This document shows positions 29,503 to 38,483 of a DNA stretch of 64,000 nucleotides, in pieces; position 1 is the first letter of the stretch; every line of letters begins with the position of its first letter. This stretch comes from Acidobacteriota bacterium (GTDB taxonomy: Bacteria; Acidobacteriota; Vicinamibacteria; Vicinamibacterales; UBA2999). The notes under the pieces were generated by a model. It had not been told where the DNA came from and did no database searches. It worked only from the letters and a program-made list of their open reading frames with translations. The stretch covers positions 124,001 to 188,000 of the forward strand of contig JAUYQQ010000009.1 of assembly GCA_030697165.1 (NCBI GenBank). Direction: 5' to 3'. A program made the position numbers and the translations under genes.

Positions 29503-32500
29503 ATGGAACTGACCGGCCGCTCGCTCGGGCACTACCGCGTCGAGGAAGAGATCAGCCGAGGCGGCATGGGTGTGGTCTACCGGGCCACCGACACGCGCCT
29601 CAACCGCGATGTCGCGCTGAAGGTCCTTCCGCAGGAACTCACTCACAGCGATGACGTGCGGCGACGTTTCCTGAAAGAGGCGCAGGCCGCTTCGGCGTTG
29701 GAACACCCGCACATCGCCGTGATTCATGGCGCCGACGAAGTCGACGGCGTGGCTTACATCGCGATGGAGCTGATCCGTGGCGAGAAGCTCAGCGACCTGC
29801 TGACCCGCAGCAAGTTGCCCGCGGCGCGGTCGCTGGAACTGGCGGCCGAGATCGCCGCCGGACTGGCGCGGGCCCACGAGAAGGGCATCGTCCATCGCGA
29901 CCTGAAGCCCGCCAACGTCATGGTCACCGACGAAGGCCACGCCAAGATCATCGACTTCGGTATCGCAAAGCTCATTGAGGTATCCGCCACGGCGGGGGCC
30001 CAAACGCAGACCGGCCGCGACACCGGCGTGGGCGTGGTGCTCGGCACCATGACCTACATGTCGCCCGAGCAGGCGCGCGGCGAAGTCGTTGACCACCGCA
30101 GCGATATCTTCTCGTTCGGCATTCTGCTGCACGAGATGCTGGCAGGACAGCCGCCGTTCCGCGGCAAGACCGGCATCGAAACGGCCAGCGCAATTCTGCA
30201 TGAGGCCGCGCCTCGCCTGCCCTCCCTCGGTCCGACCGTCATCGCCGAAGCCGGTGCGGACATTCAGCGCATTGTCGACAAGTGCCTCGCCAAGGACCCC
30301 GCCGATCGCTACCAGGGCATGAAGGATGCGGTGGTCGACATCCGCGCCGCCCGGCGGCGTCTCGACACGGGTCCGCAGGCTGCCGCGGCACCGGCGACGC
30401 CGGCACCAATGCGCGTGCCGACCTGGGGCTGGCTGGTTGCGGCCGTCGCCGTAGCCGCGGTTGCCGGGGTCGTGCTGTTCACCCGCGGCGAGGCCGAGAG
30501 CAGCTCCGACGTTGTCGGGGGATCAGGCAAGCCGTCAGTGGCGGTGTTGTATTTCGACAATACCACCGGCGACAAGGAACTTGACTGGATGCGCACCGGC
30601 ATCACCGAGATGGTGGTGACCGACCTGTCGCAGTCGCAGGGCATCGAGGTGGTGGGCACCGATCGCCTCTACGGCATCCTCTCGGAGCTCAATCGCCAGG
30701 ACGATCGTATGCTGTCGCCCGAGGCGATTAGCGAAGTCGCCGCGCGCACCGGCGTCACCAACGTCGTGGTGGGCAGCTACGTCCGCTCGGGCGATGCGAT
30801 TCGCATCAACGTTCGGCTGCAGGAGGCCAAGACCGGCCGCATCATCTCGTCGGAGCGCGTTGACGGCACCAGCACGTCGGCGCTGTTCTCGATGATCGAC
30901 GACCTGTCGCGCCGCATTCGAACAAAGTTCGAAGGGCTGCGGGCTGAGGCGGCCATGTTGACCGCTCCCGGCGTGGGCCTGTCAACCGGCGACCGCCGCG
31001 GCGTAGATGAGGTCACGACCACTTCGATCGACGCGTATCGGTTCTATGCCCAAGGCCTCGAACACAATAATCGTCGCCGCGATGCCGAGGCCGTCGCGAT
31101 GTTCGAGAAGGCCGTCGCCATCGACCCACAGTTCGCGATGGCCTACGGCAAATTGGCGATCGTGGAAGGGAACCGGGGAAATGCCGAGCGTCGGGATGAG
31201 TTCAGCGCCAAGGCATTCGCGCTTTCCGATCGTCTGACACCGCGGGACCGCGCCTACATCGAGGGCGTCCACTACGCGAGCTCTCCGGCCACTCGGGCAA
31301 AGTCCATGGCGGCCTACGAGCGCTGCCTGGCCATCGCCCCGCGCCACGAAGCGTGCCGAAACAACCTGGGCCTCGCTTACAACGGCCTCGAACGCTACGT
31401 GGAGGCGGTGCAGCACTTTGAAGTGCTGATTCAGGCCGGTACCACCATCGTCCAGCCCTACTCCAACATCGGAGTTGGCTACCGGGCGCTCGGCCAGCCC
31501 GAGAAGGCCCTGGCAGTCGTCGACGCGTTTGCGACACGTAACCCGGACAACGCCGCAGCACAGGTATTGCTCGGCGTCGCCTTGGTCGGTGTCAACCGGC
31601 TGGACGAGGCCATTCGGGTGCTGGACAAGGCCCGGCTATTGGATCCGCTTGATACAAGCGCGGCCAGCACGGCTGGCCTGACCCACCTCCTGCGCGAAGA
31701 CTGGAAGGCCGCAGCCTCGGCCGCAGCCGACCTGACCAGTGGCCCCACCGATGGGCACCGATTTTTTGGCGCGCAGATCCAGATGGGGCTGAGCGGATTC
31801 CTGGGCAGGAGCACCGACGCGGTGACGTGGGCGGAGCGTGTGGTCGCGGCCAACAGGGCTGCCGGACAGCGCCGCTCGGTCGGCCATATGTTGACGGGCT
31901 TGACCCTGCTTGCAAGGGGCCAGCACGCCCTCGCCGCGGCAGCGACGACCAAGGCCGTGGCCGATGCGAAGGGGACGGTCCAAGAGCCGGTGGCCCTCCT
32001 TTACCAGGCATGGGCGCTCTCTAAGGCCCGCCGGCCCGCCGAGGCTGAGGCGGCGGTCACCGCCCTGCTGTCGATGGCGGACCCCTTGTCAACCGTGCGC
32101 GACGGCAGGGCGGCGAACATGGCCCGAGGATTCGTGGCGCTTGGCCGCGGCGACGCCTCAGCCGCGATCAAGCCGCTGCAGGATGCGGCGGCAACCCTCA
32201 CCCCGCGGGGGCCGGGACCCAACACGCGGAGCTGGCATCTGCCGGTATGGTCGGCCCTTGGCCAGGCATTGTTCGACTCGGGCCGTCCCGGAGAAGCGCG
32301 ACCCTGGTTCGAGAAGGTCGCTGGCAGCGGCTACGAGCGCGCGGTTTGGCCGATTGAGTACGTGCGCAGCTTCTACTTCCTCGGCCGCATCTACGAACAG
32401 CAGGGCGACACGGCGAAGTCGCGCGAGGCCTATCACCGCTTCGTCGGCTACTGGAAAGACGGCGACCTCGATCGCGAGCGGATCGCGGAGGCGCGGAAGA

Positions 32501-32514
32501 AGATCGGGAGTTAG
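29503..32514 (+). CDS. Ser/Thr protein kinase with FlgO/TolB-like and TPR domains
   Basis: 1003 residues from ATG 29503 (alternatives ATG 29479 and GTG 29485 lie at or in a TAGAAT box). Kinase domain about 1-270: GGMGVVYRATDTRLNRDVALK, HRDLKPANVM, DFGIAK and MSPEQARGEVVD. A transmembrane helix (about 300-320, GWLVAAVAVAAVAGVVLF) leads to an extracytoplasmic region: first a FlgO/TolB-N-like domain (SVAVLYFDNTTGD to VVVGSYVRSGDAIRINVRL), then TPRs to the end. Role: membrane receptor kinase; the periplasmic half presumably senses a ligand or partner. The frame ends inside a REP palindrome. Confidence 0.92.
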   Translation: MELTGRSLGHYRVEEEISRGGMGVVYRATDTRLNRDVALKVLPQELTHSDDVRRRFLKEAQAASALEHPHIAVIHGADEVDGVAYIAMELIRGEKLSDLLTRSKLPAARSLELAAEIAAGLARAHEKGIVHRDLKPANVMVTDEGHAKIIDFGIAKLIEVSATAGAQTQTGRDTGVGVVLGTMTYMSPEQARGEVVDHRSDIFSFGILLHEMLAGQPPFRGKTGIETASAILHEAAPRLPSLGPTVIAEAGADIQRIVDKCLAKDPADRYQGMKDAVVDIRAARRRLDTGPQAAAAPATPAPMRVPTWGWLVAAVAVAAVAGVVLFTRGEAESSSDVVGGSGKPSVAVLYFDNTTGDKELDWMRTGITEMVVTDLSQSQGIEVVGTDRLYGILSELNRQDDRMLSPEAISEVAARTGVTNVVVGSYVRSGDAIRINVRLQEAKTGRIISSERVDGTSTSALFSMIDDLSRRIRTKFEGLRAEAAMLTAPGVGLSTGDRRGVDEVTTTSIDAYRFYAQGLEHNNRRRDAEAVAMFEKAVAIDPQFAMAYGKLAIVEGNRGNAERRDEFSAKAFALSDRLTPRDRAYIEGVHYASSPATRAKSMAAYERCLAIAPRHEACRNNLGLAYNGLERYVEAVQHFEVLIQAGTTIVQPYSNIGVGYRALGQPEKALAVVDAFATRNPDNAAAQVLLGVALVGVNRLDEAIRVLDKARLLDPLDTSAASTAGLTHLLREDWKAAASAAADLTSGPTDGHRFFGAQIQMGLSGFLGRSTDAVTWAERVVAANRAAGQRRSVGHMLTGLTLLARGQHALAAAATTKAVADAKGTVQEPVALLYQAWALSKARRPAEAEAAVTALLSMADPLSTVRDGRAANMARGFVALGRGDASAAIKPLQDAAATLTPRGPGPNTRSWHLPVWSALGQALFDSGRPGEARPWFEKVAGSGYERAVWPIEYVRSFYFLGRIYEQQGDTAKSREAYHRFVGYWKDGDLDRERIAEARKKIGS

Positions 32515-32538
32515 GCGGGTCTAAAGACCCGCCTCTAC
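32513..32538. repeat. REP-like palindrome carrying both convergent stop codons
   Basis: Stem AGGCGGGTCT/AGACCCGCCT (32513-32522 and 32525-32534), loop AA, then CTAC (GTAG on the other strand). The kinase TAG starts at 32512, and the M1 peptidase TAG is within the GTAG foot. Confidence 0.8.
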
Positions 32539-34232
32539 GGGCGGCCGCTCGCGTCCAAGACTGAGACGTTGATGTAGAACAGCTCCGTCGCCACCGCCAG
32601 CCCCTTTCCCAACTTGTTCGGCATCGTCTGCCACGCTGTCGTCGGCTTGATCACCTGCCAGTCGCCCCTGGCGCCCACCTTGATCGGCATCGCGAAGCCG
32701 CGCTCGTCGGCGTTCCAGCGGTACGACACGGTCTCGGCCTTCTCGTCGAACGTCAGCTCCAGCGTCGGCAGGTTGGCTCGGCGCAGGTACTGATCGAAGA
32801 TCGGCGTCAGATCCTGCTGCAACTCGGCGTTGAAGAAGCGAACCAGGTCTTCGGTCATGATGTTCTGGTACTTGAAGCGCTCGTAGGTGTCCCGAACTAG
32901 CTTCCACCAGCGGGCATCGTCATTGACGACGCTCCGCAGGGTGTGCAGGAACAGCGCGCACTTGAAGTACATGTCCTGGTTGGGTGTGCGGTGTATGCCA
33001 CGCTGCGTGATCACCGGCTCGCGGTTGCCGACCTTCTTCTTATAGCCATTCACGTACTTCAGCGCATCGTCATAGCCGAACAGCGCCTCGACGTAGACGC
33101 CTTCGAGATAGGTCGTCCAGCCCTCCTGGATCCACATATCCGACACGTCGGCCGCCGACACCGCGTTGCCGAACCACTCGTGGCCGCTCTCGTGGATGAT
33201 GATGAAGTCGAACTTCAGGCTGACGCCCACCTCGGTCCAGTCGCGCTCGAGGTAACCGTTGGCGTAGCGGTTGCCATAGGTCACGGCGCTCTGGTGCTCC
33301 ATGCCCGAATAGGGCACCTCGATCAGCTTGAATCCGTCCTTCGGGAACGGGTACTTGCCGACGTACTTCTCGAACGCCTCCATCATCGGCAGCGCCTGCG
33401 CGAACTGCTTCTTCGCCTTGTCCAGGTTCTCGGGCAGCACGAAGTAGTCCATCGACAGGTCGCCGAGCTTCTCGGCGAAATGCACGTAGTGGCCGATGTT
33501 GAGGGAGACGTTGTAGGAGTTGATCGGGTAGTGGACGCGGTAGTCCCAGCGCGTGTAGCCGTCGCCCAGGTCGGTCTTGCCCATGAAGCGGCCGTTCGAG
33601 ACGTTGGTCAGGCCGCTGGGCACGGCCACGCGGATGTCGGCGCCTTCCGGCTCGTCGCGCCACTGGTCCTTGCTCGGCCACCACACGCTCGACCCCTCGC
33701 CTTCATTCGCGGTGTTGATCCAGTGGCGGCCGGCGGGGTCCTTGCGGAACGCCAGGCCGCCAAAGCGGCCCTGTTCCTGCGGCAGGCCGGTGTAGTGGAA
33801 GTCGATGGTGTAGGTGCGGCCGGCACGCAGCGTCTCGGGGAAATCCACGTAGACGGTGTTGTGGTCGCGCGCGTACTTGAGCGTCGTGGCGCCCATCAGG
33901 ATCTGATCGACCGCCAGGTTGGCGTACAGCTCCAGTTGGATGCGGGTGTCGTCCGTGAGCATCTTGAAGCGGATGGCGTTCTTGCCGGTGATCGACCTCT
34001 TCTCGGGATCGACGCGGACGTCGAGGTCGTAGTGCAGCAGATCGTTGTTCGCGCGGTAGCGGCCGTATTCACCGCGTAGCACATCAAGCCTCGTCGGTGC
34101 TCTCAGCGTTGATGGGGGTTCACGACGCTGGGCTGCGGGCGCCGCGGTCTGTGCCGACAGATCAATGGGGCCACAGAGGACACAGAGGACACCGAGGAAA
34201 TTGATCAGGGTGCCACGGCGCACGATACTCAT
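32535..34232 (-). CDS. M1 family zinc aminopeptidase
   Basis: 565 residues, with a signal peptide (LINFLGVLCVLCGPIDLSAQ). The M1 exopeptidase motif appears as YSGMEHQSAV (GAMEN equivalent) and the zinc site as HESGHEWFGN with Glu 19 residues later in WIQEGWTTYLEG. Role: removes N-terminal residues from peptides, probably in the periplasm. The C-terminal ERAP-like domain of larger M1 enzymes is missing; 565 residues fits the short bacterial subgroup. The signal-peptide codons include three tandem 9-bp units. Divergent from hrpB with 20 bases between; a minus-strand TATGAT lies 8 bases before the ATG. Confidence 0.92.
   Translation of the reverse strand: MSIVRRGTLINFLGVLCVLCGPIDLSAQTAAPAAQRREPPSTLRAPTRLDVLRGEYGRYRANNDLLHYDLDVRVDPEKRSITGKNAIRFKMLTDDTRIQLELYANLAVDQILMGATTLKYARDHNTVYVDFPETLRAGRTYTIDFHYTGLPQEQGRFGGLAFRKDPAGRHWINTANEGEGSSVWWPSKDQWRDEPEGADIRVAVPSGLTNVSNGRFMGKTDLGDGYTRWDYRVHYPINSYNVSLNIGHYVHFAEKLGDLSMDYFVLPENLDKAKKQFAQALPMMEAFEKYVGKYPFPKDGFKLIEVPYSGMEHQSAVTYGNRYANGYLERDWTEVGVSLKFDFIIIHESGHEWFGNAVSAADVSDMWIQEGWTTYLEGVYVEALFGYDDALKYVNGYKKKVGNREPVITQRGIHRTPNQDMYFKCALFLHTLRSVVNDDARWWKLVRDTYERFKYQNIMTEDLVRFFNAELQQDLTPIFDQYLRRANLPTLELTFDEKAETVSYRWNADERGFAMPIKVGARGDWQVIKPTTAWQTMPNKLGKGLAVATELFYINVSVLDASGRP
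34172..34198. repeat. Three tandem 9-bp units in a signal-peptide region
   Basis: CACAGAGGA, CACAGAGGA, CACCGAGGA. They encode part of the hydrophobic core of the M1 peptidase signal peptide (GVLCVLCGP). Confidence 0.7.
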
Positions 34233-34252
34233 GGTCTGACATCATAAGGGAG

Positions 34253-36610
34253 GTGTCGCCGATCCCCCTCCCCGTCGATGCATTCATCGACCCCATTCGT
34301 GAGGCGCTCAACCGTCATCGGGCCGCGGTCCTGACGGCGGCGCCTGGAGCCGGCAAGACGACGAGGGTGCCGCCGGCGCTGGTGGACCAGGGCCGGGTGC
34401 TGTTGCTGCAGCCGCGACGGGTGGCGGCGCGGGCCATGGCGCGTCGCATTGCCGACGAGCGCGGCTGGACGCTGGGCCGGGAAGTGGGCTGGCACATCCG
34501 CTTCGAGAAGAAGGCCGCCTCCGACACACAGCTCCTGGTCGTGACCGAGGGCATTCTGACCGCCTACCTGCAGGACGACCCGTTGCTGAGCGATGTCACG
34601 ACGCTCGTCGTGGACGAGTTTCACGAGCGCAGCATTCACGCCGACCTCGGGCTCGCCCTGGCGCGACAGGCGTGGCTGGCGCGGCCGGAGCTGCGGATCC
34701 TGGTGATGTCGGCAACCCTCGACACGGCGCCGGTCGCGCGTTTCCTGGGCGGCTGCCCGGTGATCGACGTGCCCGGAACCTTGCATCCCCTCTCAATTTC
34801 GTACGCCTCAGGACAGTCTGTCGCCACGGCCCTCGATGAACTACTGCCGGTCACCCGCGGCAATGCGCTCTGCTTTCTGCCAGGCGCCGGCGAAATTGCC
34901 CGCGCGATACGCGAAACCGAGCCGGTGGCGGCCCGGCACGGCGTCGAACTGCTGTCGCTCCACGGCTCAATGGACGCCGCCGGGCAGGACGCTGCCTTGT
35001 CGCCCAGCTCGAAGCGGCGCGTGATTCTCGCGACCAACATCGCAGAGACCTCCCTGACCGTGCCCGACGTCTCGATCGTGATCGACACCGGGCTGCACAA
35101 GGTCGCCCGTTACAACGGCGAACGCGGGGTTGACAGCCTGACGCTGGAGCGGATCACGACCGATTCCGCGGATCAGCGCGCCGGCCGCGCCGGACGGCTC
35201 GGTCCGGGAACCGTGACGCGGCTCTGGGACCAGCGCGATCGCCTGCGGCCCCACCGGGAGCCCGAGGTGCAGCGCATCGACCTGGCGCAGCCGGTGCTGT
35301 CGATCCTGGGATGGGGCGGCGACCCCGCGACCTTCGAGTGGTTCGAGCGACCTTCGGACGATCGCCTGGCGGTTGCGGTCACGCTGCTCGAGCGGCTCGG
35401 TCTCGTGCGCGATGGCCGCGCCACCGAGGACGCGCGGTTGCTGCGGCGCCTGCCCTTGCACCCGCGACTGGCCCGCATCCTGGTCGATGGCCTCGGCTCG
35501 TTCGAGGCGGCGGCAGCCTGTGCGTGGCTCTCGGAGCCGGGTCGAACCGAGGGTGGCCACCAAACGACCTCTTGCGACCTGCTGCCCATTCTCGACGCCT
35601 GGGCCCGCATGCCGTTTCACCTGAAGCGCATCGCCGACAACCTGGAACGCAGTGCCGCCGGGGTGTTGGGCAACCGCCAAGCCAGGCACATCGACGAAAC
35701 CGCGTTCCGGCGAGCGGTGCTGGCGGGCTATCCCGACCGGGTGGCGAAGCGACGAAGTGCAGACCGTGTCACGCTCGCGACCGGCCATGGCGCGGTGATG
35801 GGCAGCGAGAGCGGTGTTCGTGAGGGCGACTGGCTGGTGGCGTTGGATGTCACTGCTGGCTCGGTCCGCCTAAAGGCGGACGCTACATTGACGACCGAAG
35901 CCACGGTTCGGTCCGCATGCCGGATCGAAGCCGAGTGGCTCGGCCCGACTCGAAGCGAAGTAATCCACAGCATTGACATCAGCGGTGTCGTCCGTGCTCA
36001 CGCCACCGACTGGTACGACGCGCTGGTGCTGCGAGAGCGTCACGTCGCCATCGACCCCGTGATCGCTTCGCAGATGCTGGCTCAGGCGTGGTGCAACCGC
36101 GAACACGATGCTGACACCGAGCGATTAGTCCGACGCGCCACTTTCGCGGGACACTCGCTGGACTTGTCAGGACTGGCGGTGCTGGCGGCAGCGGGAGCGA
36201 ACAACCTCAAGGGTCTGGACATCGCTGCCCAACTGCCATGGGCGACCAAACAGGCCATCGAGCGCGACGCGCCCGACAGTCTCGCGGTGCCAAGCGGACG
36301 CTCGATGCGGCTCGACTACGCCGCCGACGGCACCGTGTCGGTCGCGGTGAAACTACAGGAGCTATTCGGTCTCGCCGAAACACCCAAGCTTGGACCGAAG
36401 CGGATCCCGGTGACGTTTCATCTGCTCGCGCCGAACGCGCGGCCGGTGCAATCGACACAAGACCTCAAGAGCTTCTGGGCCACGACGTATCAGGAGGTCC
36501 GCAAGGAACTGCGCGGCCGGTATCCACGGCACCCCTGGCCGGAAGATCCCTGGACCGCAACCCCAACACACAGAACGACGAAGCGGTTGCGCCAAGGGAA
36601 CAGGAGCTAA
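34253..36610 (+). CDS. hrpB: ATP-dependent helicase HrpB
   Basis: 785 residues, DEAH-box family. TAAPGAGKTTRVPPAL is Walker A, VVDEFHERSIHADLGLAL the DEFH box, VMSATLDT motif III, and TNIAETSLTVPDVSIVIDTG plus DQRAGRAGRLGPG motifs V-VI. The HrpB C-terminal domain with FWATTYQEVRKELRGRYPRHPWPEDP is diagnostic. Start is GTG 34253 directly after an AAGGGAG sequence. Role: putative RNA helicase of uncertain substrate. Residues about 537-545 (SVRLKADAT) are encoded by an in-frame REP palindrome, placed between the helicase core and the C-terminal domain. Confidence 0.94.
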   Translation: MSPIPLPVDAFIDPIREALNRHRAAVLTAAPGAGKTTRVPPALVDQGRVLLLQPRRVAARAMARRIADERGWTLGREVGWHIRFEKKAASDTQLLVVTEGILTAYLQDDPLLSDVTTLVVDEFHERSIHADLGLALARQAWLARPELRILVMSATLDTAPVARFLGGCPVIDVPGTLHPLSISYASGQSVATALDELLPVTRGNALCFLPGAGEIARAIRETEPVAARHGVELLSLHGSMDAAGQDAALSPSSKRRVILATNIAETSLTVPDVSIVIDTGLHKVARYNGERGVDSLTLERITTDSADQRAGRAGRLGPGTVTRLWDQRDRLRPHREPEVQRIDLAQPVLSILGWGGDPATFEWFERPSDDRLAVAVTLLERLGLVRDGRATEDARLLRRLPLHPRLARILVDGLGSFEAAAACAWLSEPGRTEGGHQTTSCDLLPILDAWARMPFHLKRIADNLERSAAGVLGNRQARHIDETAFRRAVLAGYPDRVAKRRSADRVTLATGHGAVMGSESGVREGDWLVALDVTAGSVRLKADATLTTEATVRSACRIEAEWLGPTRSEVIHSIDISGVVRAHATDWYDALVLRERHVAIDPVIASQMLAQAWCNREHDADTERLVRRATFAGHSLDLSGLAVLAAAGANNLKGLDIAAQLPWATKQAIERDAPDSLAVPSGRSMRLDYAADGTVSVAVKLQELFGLAETPKLGPKRIPVTFHLLAPNARPVQSTQDLKSFWATTYQEVRKELRGRYPRHPWPEDPWTATPTHRTTKRLRQGNRS
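35864..35886. repeat. REP-like palindrome inside hrpB
   Basis: Stem GTCCGCCT/AGGCGGAC with loop AA, then CTAC (GTAG foot on the minus strand). Translated as part of HrpB. The twin stem is at 39272-39294. Confidence 0.75.
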
Positions 36611-36658
36611 GGAGTTCAGGAGAAATAATTGTTTCTCTTGACCTCTTGAACTCCTGTT
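36599..36658. repeat. Imperfect inverted repeat between hrpB and the M23 gene
   Basis: AACAGGAG...GGAGTTCAGGAGAAA pairs with TTTCTCTTGACC...GAACTCCTGTT. It begins at the hrpB stop and ends before the M23 promoter, so it likely terminates hrpB. Confidence 0.6.
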
Positions 36659-36664
36659 CATGGC

Positions 36665-36670
36665 TATGAT
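36665..36670 (+). promoter_or_regulatory. Candidate -10 box of the M23 peptidase gene
   Basis: TATGAT five bases before ATG 36676, which would make the message leaderless. TTGACC at 36639-36644 is a possible -35 with a 20-base spacer. Confidence 0.45.
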
Positions 36671-36675
36671 CGGTC

Positions 36676-38040
36676 ATGCGCTTTTTCCGCCTGACTGTTC
36701 TTGCCCTCGTCGTCATTGCCATCGCCGGCGCGGGCGCCGGTTGGTACCTCGCCGGTCGCGAAGCTGGACCGTCAATCACCATCAAGTCGCCCGATCAGTT
36801 CGTGGGTCGCGCCAGCGCACTTGATGTGGTGGCGGAGTCGGCGACGCCAGTGGTGGCGATGCACGCCACGCTCGAGCAGAACGGGCAGTCAACCATGGTG
36901 GCGTCGTACGGCAACGACGGCACGGGGCAAACGCAGGTCAGCCTGTCGGGCGCACTCGGCAAGACCACCATCCCCACCCTCGTCAGCGGGCCCGCCACCC
37001 TCACGGTGACCGCGTCGCGCCAGGCCTTCTTCGGACTGCGAACGGTTGAGTCGGCGATCACGCGCGAGTTGCAGGTACGGCTGGATCCGCCCAGGGTTGC
37101 GGTCATTTCCATCCACCACTTCATCAACCTCGGCGGCGCCGAGTTCGTTGTCATGCGAGCCACGCCAGACGATGTGGACGCGGGCGTCAAGGTGGGCGAT
37201 GCCGAGTATCCGGCCTATCCAGGCTCGGCGGTGGGCATTGCGGATCCTGCGGTCCGGGTGGCGTTCTTCGCGCTCAAGCACGACCAGGACGTCAACGTCC
37301 GCATGTCGGCATTTGCCCGCGATCTGGCCGGCAACGAAGTGACCACGCCGCTCGAGCACAAGCCAACGAACAAGAAGTTCCTGCAGTCGCGCATTCCCAT
37401 CGACCAGCGCTTTCTCGATCGGGTCGTTCCAGCCATTGCCTCGAACACGCCTGAGCTGAAGGTTGACACCAGCTCACCTGAAGGATTGCTGAAGGGGTTC
37501 CTGACCATCAACGGTGACCTGCGCAAGCAGAACGGGGACACCATCACGGCCCTCGCCGCGAAGACCCAGCCGAAGATGCTGTGGACCGAAGCGTTTGCGC
37601 AGATGGGCAACTCGCAGGTCGAGTCGCGCTTCGCCGATCGCCGGACCTACTTCTTCGGCGACGAGGAAATCGACCGGCAGGTGCACCTCGGCTTCGACCT
37701 GGCCTCGGTGCAGCGGGCGCCGGTCAACGCCTCGAACGCCGGCGTGGTCGTGTTTGCGGACTACCTGGGCATCTACGGCAACTGCGTGATCGTCGATCAC
37801 GGACTGGGCGTGCAGTCACTCTACGCGCACCTGTCTACGATTGGTACGAAGGTCGGCGACACCGTCGCCAAGGGCCAGGAACTGGGCCGCACCGGCGCCA
37901 CCGGCCTGGCCGGCGGCGACCACCTGCACTTCACGATCCTGCTGCAGGGCGTGCCGGTCAATCCGATCGAGTTCTGGGATCCCCAGTGGATGCGGGATCG
38001 GGTGTTGCGGAAGATCAACGAAGCAGGCGGAACGCGCTAG
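36676..38040 (+). CDS. M23 family (LytM-type) metallopeptidase
   Basis: 454 residues with an N-terminal membrane anchor (RLTVLALVVIAIAGAGAGWYLAG). The C-terminal domain (about 325-440) has the LytM signatures: the region around VNASNAGVVVFADYLGIYGNC, then SLYAHLSTIGTKVGDTV and GDHLHFTILLQGVPVNP with the HxH zinc pair. A first zinc-ligand His in the usual HxGxD is not obvious (LGFDLA is present, with HLGFDLA giving His-x3-Asp). Role: peptidoglycan endopeptidase or a regulatory relative. The long middle part (residues 40-300) is beta-rich and unassigned. Stop overlaps the convergent bL12-like gene. Confidence 0.88.
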   Translation: MRFFRLTVLALVVIAIAGAGAGWYLAGREAGPSITIKSPDQFVGRASALDVVAESATPVVAMHATLEQNGQSTMVASYGNDGTGQTQVSLSGALGKTTIPTLVSGPATLTVTASRQAFFGLRTVESAITRELQVRLDPPRVAVISIHHFINLGGAEFVVMRATPDDVDAGVKVGDAEYPAYPGSAVGIADPAVRVAFFALKHDQDVNVRMSAFARDLAGNEVTTPLEHKPTNKKFLQSRIPIDQRFLDRVVPAIASNTPELKVDTSSPEGLLKGFLTINGDLRKQNGDTITALAAKTQPKMLWTEAFAQMGNSQVESRFADRRTYFFGDEEIDRQVHLGFDLASVQRAPVNASNAGVVVFADYLGIYGNCVIVDHGLGVQSLYAHLSTIGTKVGDTVAKGQELGRTGATGLAGGDHLHFTILLQGVPVNPIEFWDPQWMRDRVLRKINEAGGTR

Positions 38041-38468
38041 GTCCGCGAGAGCCACCAGACGATCGCCGCGGCGACCACTATCAGCCCGCCGGTCACAAAC
38101 AGGCGGCTGTTGCCCCGGTTGAGGCGCGCGGCCGCCCGGTACTGTTCGTTGGTGTTGGCGTGCTTGGCCAGGTATTGCTCCACGGCCTCTTTCGAGTCCT
38201 TGAGCCCCAGGCCCGTGGCTTCCCGCGTGCGCTTGATCGCGTCGATCAAGCTGCCCTGGTGCAGAGCCGACACCGCCTGCAATGGGATCTGCACTTCGCC
38301 ACGGATACTGGTTGGGGTGGCCCCGGGCAAATACGCGTCAACAGCTTCCTTGGCCTCCTTGAGACCTAATGACGAGACCTGACGCGTGATCTTGATGGCC
38401 TCGATGAGCTCGCCGCGATCAGCTGCGGCCCGCGCATCTGGCGGGATTTCAGTCGACCGATCGCTCAT
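38037..38468 (-). CDS. Membrane protein with two ribosomal L7/L12 C-terminal-like domains
   Basis: 143 residues. Two tandem copies of the bL12 C-terminal helix motif are visible: ELIEAIKITRQVSSLGLKEAKEAVDAYL (given here in parts: LIEAIKITRQ, GLKEAKEAVD) and SLIDAIKRTREATGLGLKDSKEAVEQYL (LIDAIKRTRE, GLKDSKEAVE). A C-terminal transmembrane helix (LFVTGGLIVVAAAIVWWLSR) follows. Ribosomal bL12 itself has no membrane helix and only one such domain, so this is not the ribosomal protein. Function unknown; the domain normally recruits translation GTPases. It shares its CTAG stop region with the convergent M23 gene. Confidence 0.8.
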   Translation of the reverse strand: MSDRSTEIPPDARAAADRGELIEAIKITRQVSSLGLKEAKEAVDAYLPGATPTSIRGEVQIPLQAVSALHQGSLIDAIKRTREATGLGLKDSKEAVEQYLAKHANTNEQYRAAARLNRGNSRLFVTGGLIVVAAAIVWWLSRT

Positions 38469-38483
38469 GGCCAGGTCCCTCGT

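Noticed and set aside
38037-38468. Ribosomal protein bL12 gene
   Set aside because: It has two CTD-like repeats, lacks the N-terminal dimerisation domain, ends in a membrane helix and is not beside rplJ.
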